This document shows, in pieces, positions 20,298-30,729 of a stretch of 64,000 nt of DNA (positions are counted from its first letter, which is position 1; each line of letters starts with the position of its first letter). The DNA lies in assembly GCA_964019335.1 (NCBI GenBank), contig OZ025740.1:124001-188000 (forward strand). The letters run 5' to 3'. A program made the translations under genes and the position numbers. The notes under the pieces were generated by a model that worked only from the letters and a program-made list of their open reading frames with translations, was not told the DNA's origin and searched no databases. Origin of the DNA: Diplonema japonicum. Taxonomy: Eukaryota > Euglenozoa > Diplonemea > Diplonemida > Diplonemidae.

Positions 20298-20461
20298 ATA
20301 TTTTATCATACCTGTTGTGCCTCCTGTACCTCTCTCGTCTTTTTTTCCCCCGGAACTAAGTCCATAGATCGAAGTACTCTTTTGAACCCATCTTGCCGCC
20401 AAAAAAAATACAGCCCGATGGGGACTACAAATACTACCAGAAACGCAAGCACCAGATTCAT
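19994..20461 (-). CDS. Small single-pass membrane protein, three exons 20461-20312, 20222-20130, 20083-19994 (110 aa)
   Basis: This gene appears only after splicing. Exon 1 (50 codons) starts at the ATG at 20461 and encodes an N-terminal membrane anchor (LVLAFLVVFVVPIGLYFFW) and a basic stretch. Exon 2 (31 codons) encodes RAEAAREEEHQGLPNFGIDE onward. Exon 3 (29 codons) encodes an acidic-basic helix and a Pro/Thr end finishing SPEPDTK and TAA. Both introns are in phase 0: 89 nt (GTATGA...TGGCAG) and 46 nt (GTATTA...AAAAAG). Clean exon phases and sensible composition across three pieces argue for a real gene. The family is not recognised; it would be a signal-anchor protein with a cytosolic helical tail. 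Confidence 0.6.
20084..20129 (-). other. Proposed intron 2 of the small membrane protein gene, 46 nt
   Basis: GTATTACAAAAATCCTCT followed by two A tracts around TT, ending AAAAG before GAG. A 3-nt downstream alternative acceptor (GGAG) would also keep the frame. Confidence 0.5.
20223..20311 (-). other. Proposed intron 1 of the small membrane protein gene, 89 nt
   Basis: GTATGATAAAATATG, then two long T tracts separated by CTTTCCAAACAACACG, ending GGCAG. It sits between codons (phase 0). Confidence 0.6.
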
Positions 20462-20864
20462 CTGTGGAATGGAGGGGGGAGGCCCTGCTAGAATAATATT
20501 TTAAGGCGGCAGCGCGGGCATGGGGCAACAACGGTAGGCATACGACATGACAAAAAACCCATTACCGAAAGAGAAACTGTACCTCACGGCTCAAAACCGA
20601 ACACAAGTCACTGGAATGACCATTCTGGGTACTTACAGAACGAGATGGGGGCGCTGAGGAAGAAAAAAAAAAAGAAATAGGAAAGAAAAAAAAAAAAAAA
20701 AAAAACAGAGGGGAGAGAAAGAGAGAGAGAGAGGGGGACAGAAAAAAAAAAAAAAGACACTTATAAAAAAAAATAAAAAAAAAGAAAACACACGGATAAC
20801 AAAAAAGAAGAAATAGAACGAAAAAAAAAAAAAAAAAACCTCACACTTTGCACCACGTATACTT

Positions 20865-20897
<33 letters not shown>

Positions 20898-20905
20898 CCC
20901 GTTCC
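20462..20905. other. Intergenic, simple-sequence DNA
   Basis: A tracts, a GA-rich stretch near 20705-20740 and a long T tract at 20870-20897 that lies directly after the stop of the HPS1-like gene (coding sense: TGAGGAACGGG then A run). No gene is seen. Confidence 0.55.
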
Positions 20906-23838
20906 TCAGTCAAACGAACGGTTGTTCGATGGCAGCACAAGGCTGAGGAGGTTCTTGTTGTTCCTCTCCACGGCCTCGGGAGGGATAAGGCCCAAGTACA
21001 TGGCGTACAACTCATAACACCGTACTGTCTTCTTGTTCACATCACGGGCCATATACCCTTCAAGGTGGTCCCTGATAGCCCAAGGCCGGTTCTGAATAAC
21101 GCTCAGCAGCGCCGGATCGATGGGAAGCTCCTCATCGTCAGTCTCAACCCAGATTTTGTGGTAATACTGAACTGCTGAATCGCCCCATAACGACTCCGTG
21201 TACCCTTTAGCGACAAGAATCTGTGCACCGTTTAACATTTTTGTGACTTTTGGGAAAAGCCCCACCTCCGTTGCTTGTTGTTGTTCCGCGGTGAGGTGCA
21301 TGAACCCATCATTGCACTCATTTCCTTCAAACGGCCGCATTGGTAGAATCCTGGGGCTGATCACCCTGTTGTGTGAAATCCTATCGACCAGGATGAAGTG
21401 CATCAACCCTTGGCACTGTTCCATGTACGGCCCACCAACTAGATTGAAATGCGTTTTCTCCAGCGTCGTAATAAAGTCGACCAAAGGGGTCAGCTTACTG
21501 CGAATGTCCTGACGGATTTCTTTCATGCGGGGCAGGCATTCTCCTGCGTCCAAGGGCATCCAGCCTCCCCGGGATGTTTTTTGAAGTTCTTCGATGATGC
21601 ACACTCTGATGCTGTTGAACTTCAGCTCGGTTTCCTTCCCCTGTGCGGCCTTTCGTGCGCGGGACCGCGGAGTCAGCTCATCGTCGAGCTCTGTCGCGGT
21701 TGAACTGCCCAGCGAGTCAACAAAGACAGCATGTGGCCGCCGTTCCGACCCTGGGCCTTGCTGCAGCCACAGCTGCTTCAAGTTGGGCAGGGTAGGCGTG
21801 AAAGAATGCGGAGCCTCCTGATCCTTTACCGAGCTGTCCTCGCTCTCTGTGTCACTGTTCAGCTCGTCTATAAAATCCTCCTCGTTCCCCCACGACGAGG
21901 GTCCCAATGTGCCCGCCGGTGCTGTCGCCCTCCTATCTCTTTCTTGTTGCGCGTTTGCTGCACCTATTTTGTCGAACCTACAATTAAAAAAAAAATTTTT
22001 TTTTTTTTAAAAAGTTTTTTTTTTAAAACATACCATGAAGGGTCCCTCGTTGCGCCGAGTTGTTGGCAAGCTTCGTAGGCTGCGATGACAGGGCCTGTGG
22101 AACCCTTGGAACACCCTCCTTCCTGCCCCTTCAGATCGGACAGGGAAGGGGACAAAGGCCGCGCGAAAGAGTTGGCCAATGTGGTGCGGACCTTTGCGGG
22201 GAGGTCGGACGGTGGTGGGGTATCATCCGGTGTGGACGACCATTCAGAGTCGTGAGCGGTTGATGGAGCAGGCTGCTGGGCAGATCTCCTCTTCTTGCTG
22301 CGGCCGTAGCACACAAGAACATCCCACTCGTTCTTAACACGCCGCGCTTCCGGCAGCTTCCCGTGCCGACGAAGTGTCGCAAGGTGGGCCATCACATGAC
22401 CTTTCTTCGCCGCATAGTTATTTCTGTCAATCCTCCACTTGGACAAGAACTCCTCCGCGGCGGCAACCTGTGCCTCGCCGACAGTTCGATTCTTGTCGGG
22501 TTTCTCTTGAGGCTCCTCTTGCTCGACATTGACGTTTGAGAAAGCTGGGGCGAGCGGGTCCCACGCAGCTCCAACACCAGGGTCGTACGACTTCCCGTCA
22601 GCCCCACGGAAGACCCCTTCAACAAACGTTGACAGAAGAAACACATCAGTCGCAGAAAGCTGGGTGTGACCTTTCTTTGTGTAACAGCACGCCAGCTTAT
22701 TGTTCACGAAGACGAGGCAGTGGACCACGTTTGAGCCCTTTTTGCTCGAACCGCTTCCAAAGCTGAACACGCTGTCGGCTTGCGGGGCGTCACCGGCGGA
22801 CAATGCCGATTCAACGTAATCCACGAGGACCGTCTGTGTGGTCTGCCCCTGGTTCGTCTGCCATGCTGTGCTTCGGTCGTTAGAGTAAGGCTTGAACTCG
22901 TGAATGCACTGAACGCCTTGCGTCGTCATGGAAGGGTTGTTCACATCTGACATTGAGTGCATCAACGCACGGATGACGCATCCGAGCACGGCTTGAACGC
23001 TTTGCGCGGTTCCGTGGCGGAGGTTGTACACCGACCCGAGGACCATGTCTGTTGCTTCCTTTGCGACCATTGTCAGTCTTCTGAGCATGGCCGGTGACTC
23101 CCCTTGGTCAGACGCGATGGTAAAAAAAACATTATTGTCGTCCTGTTCGATACCGTGAGGGGTACGGGTTGACGTCTTCCACTGCACGCGTTCGCAGGCG
23201 ATTTGAAGGCGGCCGTAGGAGATGACATTGGCGTGGGGAAGCTCGCCTGTACAGGAGAGAAAGGATTGGGTGGACGCCAAGCGTGGGTTGCAGTTTCTTA
23301 TTTGGCTCACTCGGATACAGTCTTCCGTGATGGACGCCGATAGACAGATCAGTTCATAGATGGGCTCCAAGAAATATCCGAAAACGGTCTTTGCAACGGT
23401 GGACTTGAGTGTTTTGTCGGAAATATACGGTTCGAGACGGATGACCAGCTCATCGTCCATGTTGGAAGCAGACAGGAGCGCGTCGTACGAGAGGTTCTCA
23501 GCGTACTCTTGAAAAAAGTTTTCCTTGTTTGCTGTGACATCTGATACGAAAGCTGTCCATGCGTCTTTGCCCTTCAGAGGTTCTTGTTTTTCCGGCTCGT
23601 CCTCGATGAACAGTGCGAGCTCCAGGGTTGCCTTCAGGATGAGGTATGCTTCTGCGATTTTGTAGCAGCACTCCGGGGTCTCTCGTTCTCTGCTAAGGGC
23701 TTCAAGTGCCTTATCCGCGTTCAGGTCTCTTAGAACACCTTGGGCAGCCTTGTGTGCCAAAAGCGTTTCACCTGTGCTGTCGGCGTCCCAGAACCACTGG
23801 GGAACCCCGCATTCGTGGGCTACCATGAGGACTCTCAT
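20906..23838 (-). CDS. HPS1-like (BLOC-3/Mon1-type trilongin) protein, two exons 23838-22034 and 21977-20906 (958 aa)
   Basis: Two long frames are joined by a 56-nt GTATGT...TTGTAG intron: exon 1 ends TCA TG, exon 2 begins GTTCGAC, and the junction codon is TGG. The joined total is an exact multiple of three. The middle has HCLVFVNNKLACCYTKKG followed by TDVFLLSTFVEG, like a longin strand-helix pair. The C-terminal part has GLMHFILVDRISHNRVISP, then YYHKIWVE, and an end CYELYAMYLGLIPPEAV, which recalls the C-terminal longin region of HPS1. In animals HPS1 with HPS4 is a Rab GEF for lysosome-related organelles. The assignment is from memory of motif patterns and needs profile searching. An A tract precedes the ATG at 23838. 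Confidence 0.6.
21978..22033 (-). other. Proposed GT-AG intron of the HPS1-like gene, 56 nt
   Basis: It starts GTATGTTTT, is almost entirely A and T tracts, and ends AATTGTAG. Read unspliced, it encodes Lys/Phe low complexity and a stop at 21964. Spliced, the frame continues for 350 more codons. Confidence 0.72.
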
Positions 23839-24542
23839 TTTTTTTTTTTTTTTTTCCCTCCTTTCCTCCCCCCCCTGCCCTCTCCCTCTGAAAAGTTATA
23901 AAAAAGGTTTTTTCTTTTTTTTTTTTTTTGGTTTGACAAAGAGAGATTATATAAAAGTACATACAGGATTCAAATAAATCCCATTTATGTGGGGGAAGAG
24001 GAAGAAAAGAAGAAATATAAATTTTATATATTCCCCGCTATTCAGGAAAGATCGGATTATAGTGCGGTCCCCCTGCAGTTAGCGTGGGGGTTGTTTGTTC
24101 GGTTTTCTTTTTCTTTGTGCAAAAAGATGATTAGGTTACCGTAAAAACTAAAATTAACATGCAAACTCCTAAAGCGAAAGCCATGCCCTAAAAAGGGAGG
24201 GGGTATGGTCAGTACTAGGTGTCTCTCAGTTTCGGTCAAATCTGGCAAGTAGCACCCTTCATTGGCTCCCACTAGCGTCCCAGCAGTATGGAGAGTTCTT
24301 TTCCCGACCAAAAAAAAAAAAATGAAGGGAAAAGAAAAACTCCTTTCGTTTTTTTTTTTTTTTTTTTTTTTTTTTTGAGCGAAGAATGAGAAGAAAAAAA
24401 AAAAAAAAAAAAAGAAAGAAAAAAAACTCAAACTGATATGCAGTGAAGGAACATCATTTTTGGCTCCGCGTAAGCTGCACAGGGAATAAGGCCACTACTA
24501 GGCATCTTTCAGTTTTCGGACTCATCTTGCGTTTTTTAATCA

Positions 24543-24589
<47 letters not shown>

Positions 24590-24663
24590 GGCTAGAAAGG
24601 AAGTTAGAAAAAACAGTAATTGTAAAAGAAATGAATTGTTAGCGCTAAGAGAAAGGAACAAAA

Positions 24664-24700
<37 letters not shown>

Positions 24701-25430
24701 AAAACAAAAAAAACCATCAACTCTTTTTGTTTCGACGAAAAAGCACACGAAATGATGACATTAATGTTTGGCGCTTCATTGGCTTGAAGGCACGCAAGCA
24801 GTATTTTATCTAAAAGAGGAACTGGCCGTTGTTTTGTAGGGTGTTGTCTTGGCAATAATATTGTTTTTGAAAAAAAAAAAACACATCAATCCTATTTTTT
24901 TGAATTAACTTTTTGAGCGAAAAAAAAAAGAAAAGAAAAAATAATTCATTATGACGCAAAAAAGAAAGAATAACTTTGGTTGCTTCATAAACCGCCTGGC
25001 GAGCAACTTCTTAACCGCGCTAGCGGATGTTGCTACCCTTCTGTGCTGAAGGATGCATGGCTGTGGGAAGGAAAGGTTTTTTAAAAAGCTGCGAAAGTTT
25101 TTTGCTCGGCACAAGTTGCATATAGTAACAAAAAAAAAAAAAAGAAAGAACAAAAAAAAGATAAGGTTATTATTCTTTTTTTTTTTTTTTTTTTTTTTCC
25201 GTTTTGTATCTTCAAACCACTAGGGCCAAAAGAAAAAGTGATAACGGTCATTATTATATTTCTTTTGTAGAATCTTTTTTTTTTTTTTTGATAGTGGGTT
25301 TGCGGGTTGTGAAAGGGAAGGCTTCTTCTGCGCAGGCAGGGGACGAAGGAAACACGGTATCTCTTGAAAAAGACGTAAAGTAACAAAAATAACATAAACT
25401 ACTTTTAAAATAATTGGTTTTTCTATAAAG

Positions 25431-25474
<44 letters not shown>

Positions 25475-25607
25475 CCAATAATTCTCTATTTGCATTTGAG
25501 GTTTTAAGAGGTTTATTTGCGCCAAAAGATGCTGCAAAAAAAAACATTTCTTTCTTTTTTTTTTTTTTTTTTGCGGCAGCCACAAAAAAGAAAAAAAGAA
25601 AAGAAAG

Positions 25608-25646
<39 letters not shown>

Positions 25647-26392
25647 AGGGTTGCTTTCTGTTTTAGTTGCTGCATTGTTTTAAATAATAGCTCACAGCTG
25701 ACTGTTTGCTATTGTAAATCTGCAACGGCGAAAAATGACAAGAAGGGGCTGTGATTGTCAGGCAACATAAGAGGGAAACAAAACAAAAAAACAAAAATGG
25801 GGCTTTGATACGCGCAACAAGGGGCCGACGAGGAGGTCACAACAGCAAACAACGGATCTGATGTACTTTCTTATATTTCCCATGTTATCTCCACCACCAA
25901 AAAAAAATAAAGAGGTAAAAAGAAATCCCTGATTTTGGACGTCTTCCACGCCCCTATACAAAAAAAAAAAAAAAAAAAAAATTGAAACCATGTCAAAAAG
26001 GAGAAGCAAAAGGGTCATCAGGTTAGGCTACCACACGCGCTTCTTCCCTTTTTTTTTTTTTCTTTTTTTTTTTTTTCACGTTTAACTAAAGTATTACTTT
26101 CGGCTCGACTCCTGCACCGGAAGATGCCGGGTCCGGTGCACCTTCTTTTTGCTGACGGTTAATTTTAAACAAGCGCCGCTGATGTGTCAAAGGGGGGGAA
26201 AGGGGGGAGATACAACACGAAAAGAAATTTCGGTGTGAGTTACCGGGGAAGAACAGGCAAAAAAAAGATCAAGCAGCAAAAAAAAAAAAAAAAAAACAAA
26301 AAAAAAAAATTAGTTTAGGGCACGCTTGAGTTAGAGATTCTTTTTTTTTTTTTTTTTTTTTTTTCATTTCAATTTTTTTTTTTTTTTTTTTT
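23839..26392. other. 2.5-kb gene-free region: homopolymers and dispersed repeats
   Basis: Dense A and T tracts of up to about 50 bases (for example 24543-24588, 25433-25474 and 25600-25645). It contains a copy of repeat B at 25075-25130, a repeat A fragment at 25805-25895, and the 'tgcagtgaaggaacatc...agctgcacagggaa' motif at 24436-24495. A small hairpin GCACCGG...CCGGTGC lies near 26114-26140. All long open frames here are poly-Lys or poly-Phe artefacts. Confidence 0.6.
25075..25130 (+). repeat. Dispersed repeat B, partial copy
   Basis: It shares AAAGCTGCGAAAGTTTTTTG and GCTCGGCACAAGTTGCATAT with 7509-7613 and 41795-41886. Confidence 0.8.
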
Positions 26393-27541
26393 TCACCATT
26401 TCGATTTGTCCCACAGCAGTTCCTGTATTCTGCCGAACCGGTCCGGGCAGCCCTCCACCCACAGTTCGAAGAAGCCTCGCGGGACACCAATAGGGTCCAC
26501 ATGGAAGAGGTGTGTTACCTGTATCTCATCCTTGCCCATAGGTTGACAAGCAAAACCCATTTCATAAACTATCCCCCGACAAGCCCACTTACCACCCATC
26601 GGGTGTGCCTCCACCGGAACAGAACGAAAAGGACAGTAAAGAGTGTTGTCAAGCGCCCAACCACTCAGCGTCATCATCATATATTCACGTTGTTTGAAGG
26701 GCCATGGAGCGATTTTTTTTGCCATGCGGGTCATACTGATGGGGCCGTCGGTTGCGATTACAGCTTGCGAAGTCGTTTCGGGGAAAATATATTTCTGAGC
26801 GTTACTTCCGTGTTCTTGCATGGCGCGGTGAAGGTTTGAAAAGTCTTTCAAGGTACCTTGAAGCCTCGCGGACATCCTGTAAGCAGGGTGGGGGGTTGTT
26901 TTCCGCACGCTTTTCCATATTTTCACCTCGGTCCTGATGGCCGGAACCCACAATTGTTTCCACGGTTTAAAATCTTTTGAATCGTGAATTGACCGAATGA
27001 ACCTAGGAAGCAGAGATTCCCCTAGTGAGGCCCCGTACTTTCCCTTGACGATGTCGGTATTTGAAATTAATCTGTAGACGAGGTTAGCTACATCCGAAGG
27101 ACCGTTTTTATCAGCTTCGAAAGATGGAATACCGCCTGGGTCGTGGTACTGGTGGATAGTTAATGTCAACCCTTCGCCTACGGAATCTTTGGACACTTCA
27201 CAGCGTTGGTTTAAATAAGCATTTTGCGGGGTTTTCATTGGTTCGCTTGTGTCCGAGGTTAGCTGAATGAAGCCTTCTCCTTCTGTCTTGTTCATGATGT
27301 ACTTTCTCGGCTCGTACAAATTGGGGTAAACCACTTCCCTGGTGATTGTGTTATTTGCTTCATCGAAGGTGTCGGTGGGTAACAGGACCCTTTGTAGAAC
27401 CTCCTCTACCGTCTGGCCCACGAACCTGTGGCTGCATTTGTACACCCCGCAGTTTTGTTTCTGCAACACGTGGTATATCTGGCCGTCAATATCGTACTTT
27501 CCTCTGGAGTAGAATTCGCCTTCTTTCAAGTCGTGCTGCAT
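26393..27541 (-). CDS. START-like lipid-binding domain protein (382 aa)
   Basis: The last 190 residues follow the START pattern: WKSVRKTT / AYRMSARL strands, the PWPFKQREYMMM segment like the 'pRdf' block, RSVPVEAHPM, GKWACRGIVYEMGF, then IQVTHLFHVDPIGVPRGFFE, which matches the conserved Asp-Pro-x-Gly turn and the start of the C-terminal helix. The N-terminal 190 residues are also alpha/beta and may form a second SRPBCC-like fold, which is inference. No signal peptide or TM. The ATG at 27541 follows a T/A tract and the TGA stop runs directly into an A tract. The likely role is binding or transfer of a lipid or sterol. Confidence 0.75.
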   Translation of the reverse strand: MQHDLKEGEFYSRGKYDIDGQIYHVLQKQNCGVYKCSHRFVGQTVEEVLQRVLLPTDTFDEANNTITREVVYPNLYEPRKYIMNKTEGEGFIQLTSDTSEPMKTPQNAYLNQRCEVSKDSVGEGLTLTIHQYHDPGGIPSFEADKNGPSDVANLVYRLISNTDIVKGKYGASLGESLLPRFIRSIHDSKDFKPWKQLWVPAIRTEVKIWKSVRKTTPHPAYRMSARLQGTLKDFSNLHRAMQEHGSNAQKYIFPETTSQAVIATDGPISMTRMAKKIAPWPFKQREYMMMTLSGWALDNTLYCPFRSVPVEAHPMGGKWACRGIVYEMGFACQPMGKDEIQVTHLFHVDPIGVPRGFFELWVEGCPDRFGRIQELLWDKSKW

Positions 27542-28044
27542 TTCTTTTTTTTTTTTTTTTTCAAAATTCTATTTCTTTTTTTTGGTGGGGGGGAAAATGA
27601 GAATAAGAAAAAGGGGGGGAAAAAGAGGGGGAAAAAACAAAAAAAAAGGAGAAGCCCTCAGCCATTTTTTTTTCTTTTTTTTTTTTTTTTTTTATCGCCC
27701 CATATTCGCTAAGTGACCCGCCCTATGTCTCAAAGGGATTACAGGGGGCTATAGGGGAAAAAATGTCAAAAATGCTCAAAGGTTCATTGAATTTTTTTTC
27801 CCAAAAAATCCATATGTCGAACATGAAAGAACGGTGAGTTCCAAGGAAGTTCCAAAAAAATTATGCCAAAAAAGTTTTTTTGGGGGCCAACCAAAATGAC
27901 CTTGGAAGTCGCCATTTTGAGTTTTGGCCATTTTTGCAAACTTTTGCACCTGGGCACTTTTCCCTTTGAAAACCCTCGGAAAACTGGTTCGATCCCAGAA
28001 GCCAGCATCTTCCTGACCAGTAGTTCAGCGGAAAATATTTCGAA
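27542..28044. other. Intergenic region
   Basis: Homopolymer-rich to about 27700, then about 340 bp of mixed sequence (27701-28044) without a convincing gene. Confidence 0.5.
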
Positions 28045-28123
28045 GGCCAGGGTGGTCTAGTTGGGAGGGCTTTGCCCTGCACCTAGGCGAAGCGGGTTCA
28101 AACCCCACTCCGGCGGATTTTTT
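28045..28123 (+). other. tRNA-like sequence with Pol III-type boxes (pseudo-tRNA or SINE head)
   Basis: TGGTCTAGTTGGG fits an A box and GGGTTCAAACCCC is a near-perfect B box. A stem TTTGCC/GGCGAA in the anticodon-arm position and a run of six T right after (28118-28123) fit a Pol III unit of about 72 nt. The acceptor arms do not pair well and the presumed anticodon loop has nine bases, so I do not call a functional tRNA. Confidence 0.35.
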
Positions 28124-28276
28124 AGGTACACCAGGAGGAGCCTGTACCGGTATTTCTGCTTTTGTAAGCTTGTGGGAGTCTAGTTGAGAAAAGTGCGGTT
28201 TTTGAGGGAAGGACAGCTCTTAACATTGTAAGAATTGTTAGTTGTTAGAGAGTAAAAGCATAACAGGGGGTGGAAA

Positions 28277-29215
28277 ATGGTTTTCAGTGCCCGTATCTGT
28301 AGAGACTGCAAGAAGACATCGGATGAGGTGACCCTCCTCTCCACAAATTGTGTTCTGCAGAACATGGTCGAGTTTCTGCGCCTGCCTCAACCCCGAGGCA
28401 ATAATAAAAGCCAGGCGGCGCAAAAGCGAAAGAGGAAGCGGGAGGCGGAAGAGCCCGGATGAGGGAGTACTGCGCGAGGCGTGTGCTGGGAAAGCTGTGC
28501 TCAAACGGAAAGAGTGCGTTGCCTTCTATTTCGGGTGCCGAGATAGGGTAAAATGCAACGGCAACGCTGCGACCCACGGGCATGTGTCCATCGGGTGGCC
28601 GAGCTGGCTTGAGGAAGGACCGCTGTGCTCTCGTCATTACAACATGAAAGAGCAAAAAATACAGCTGCAGGGAGGAAGAAGCGGAAGAGCGGGGCAAAAA
28701 GGCGCATATCCGTGAACAGAGCCTCGCAGATTACGCTGTTGAACAGTTGTATCAACAGGAGAGTGCTCTGTACGACGAGACCAGCCGCAAGACTCGTAAC
28801 TGCATGACGGCGTTGCTGGCCCGTACAAAAAAGCACCGAAGCGGACACTCGACTCGTTTCTCGCAAGCCCCGTCACAGGGCTCACCATAAACGAACTCGT
28901 GAAGCAGTTTTGGACGTCTGGGAGGATGACTGGCGTACGACCTGTGGAAAGAAGGGAGAGAAACATGTAAAGTGTTACCCCCTGCAACCTCCCAAAATGC
29001 TTCACGATAAGTATATTGCGAAGTATCCTCTTGATAACAGCACCCGTCGGAGCAAGCTTGTTTCGTACTCCTATTTCCTCAAGTCCCGTCCCAGCTACGT
29101 TGCCCTGAAACTTCCGAAGGGTGGCCACTACTGCCCCATACGAATACAGGCAGAGCTCCTCATCCGCGACCTCCGCTCACCCCGGTCTTGCCGGCCTGCC
29201 AAGGAAGCCCTCTGA
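28277..29215 (+). pseudogene. Degenerate transposase-like coding remnant (frameshifted)
   Basis: On the plus strand, against the direction of host genes. Protein-like segments appear in successive frames: CRDCKKTSDEVTLLSTNCVL, RKECVAFYFGCRDRVKC with later CSRHY, then SFLASPVTGLTINELVKQFW, then LVSYSYFLKSRPSYVALKLP followed by HYCPI. Cys/His clusters and the last motif resemble regulatory or zinc-binding parts of DNA-transposon proteins with an 'SYxxFxxxxP..V..' block before a Cys-rich segment. No intact ORF and no recognised DDE triad. The adjacent motif cluster at 29404-29562 fits a transposon end. Confidence 0.4.
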
Positions 29216-29403
29216 GTTCCTCGCTCCAGCAAAGCGGCCGTGAAGGCATGGCTGAGGGGAGCGACGCGCGCGAGGTACGGCAACGATGCTTCACAGCCTC
29301 GTTACGAATGGCGACAGTCTCCCACTCCCTCCCCTCTGTTTTAGCAAAATGCGAGTTCTGGTGGGCCACTTAGCGAATATGGAGCGTATTTCATTCTTCA
29401 GAA

Positions 29404-29562
29404 ATTACTTCACGCACTAGGGGGCCCATTACTTCACGCTAAATCTCATTACTTCACGGTGAAATAATGGCCTGTTTTCCGTGAAGTAATAGGTTTCCGG
29501 TAAATAATATGCCTCGGTAGGCCGTTCAGTTCCCAGTGGGGCGCCCCTGGTGGTGAAGTAAT
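29404..29562. repeat. Cluster of ATTACTTCACG motifs in direct and inverted orientation
   Basis: ATTACTTCACG occurs at 29404, 29428 and 29448. CGTGAAGTAAT is at 29480 and GTGAAGTAAT at 29553. One copy forms the near-palindrome 29448-29468. Weaker versions continue to about 29610. This resembles subterminal transposase-binding sites next to the degenerate plus-strand coding remnant. Confidence 0.65.
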
Positions 29563-29625
29563 TTCAGAGTGTCGTGAAATAAAACCACTTACCTACCGCC
29601 AAGTAATGCTTTACCGACCTCGAGG

Positions 29626-30729
29626 TAACGGTAAAGTCATTACTTGTTGGCAGTAAATAGTTATTAATACCACCCTTCCCCCCCATGTGCATACACGTTA
29701 TCCCACAACCGTTAAAAAAATGAGGGGGGGAAAAAAAATATAGTTAGACATTTTTCTTCTGTGTGTCTTGGAAGAGAACTAACATAATAGGAAATGAGAA
29801 AAGGAGGGCGACCCCCTCCCCCTCCCCCTCCCCCGTGTTGTGCTGGTGGCGATTGGCAACATAGCAACCGCAGGACGGGAGCCGGATGCACCGAGGATCT
29901 CTCACCCACCCCAATCAGAATAGGTATAACGTGCTCGCTTATGCATTATATTTACAGGAAAACTGTTTTTCTTTCGTCCCCCTCTTTCCTTTCTTTTTTC
30001 TGTTCCCCTTACTCTATATGGATTGGTAAACCCGAGAGAACAAAGAAATGAGGTTTAAAAACAAAAGAAACCAGAAAGAAGTGGGGGGGCGGACGTAGAG
30101 CGAGGGGAAACAAAGATAGGTTTCATTTTCCCTCTCTCTCTCTTTTTTTTTTTTTTTTTTTTCCTTCTTCCCTTCCAAAAATACAATTGTCTCGAGGGGA
30201 AGTAAAAACGGCATCTCTGGGCGAGAAAAAAAAAAAAACAATGATGATGCCTTGCCAGGAGGGGGCTTGTTATGGTCTTTGCAGTGAAGGGACATCAACC
30301 TCTTTTTAGAAGAAAAAAAAGAGACAGAAAAAAAAAAAAAAAAAAAGAAAGGTAAATATGTATAGGTACTGTTATTCAAAAAAAATAACATAAAGGCCGA
30401 CACAAAGTCTAACCTTGCAGGTAGGGTGGTGGTGGGGGGGGAGGGCATCTTTTTCTTTTTCTTCTTTCGAGGTCCCTTGAAAAAATAAAATAAAAAGGCG
30501 CGCCAATTTTTTTTTTTTTTTTTTTGCATTTGCCTTGCACACACGGTACAAATCCTGAGATAAGAGCTACATGTGTTTTGTTGTTGGTATTTCTGTTTTT
30601 GTTTTTGTTTTTTTTGTTTTTTTTTTTTTCTTTTTGTCACTTTGTAAGAAGAGGGTGGAAACAAAACAAAAGATTATTGCGACAGAGTTGTAATTTTACG
30701 TGTATAGCTTGACATCCCCTCCCCCCCTC
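29626..30729. other. Intergenic, low-complexity
   Basis: A CCCTCC-type simple repeat at about 29812-29834, A and T tracts, and a short motif 'tgcagtgaagggacatcaacc' at 30279-30299 shared with 10674 and 24440. No gene is seen. Confidence 0.5.

Noticed and set aside
23960-26100. Many open frames of 60-150 codons rich in Lys or Phe
   Set aside because: Products of A and T tracts with no domain or normal-composition sequence.
28045-28116. Functional tRNA gene
   Set aside because: Acceptor arms pair poorly and the presumed anticodon loop has nine bases; kept only as a tRNA-like sequence.
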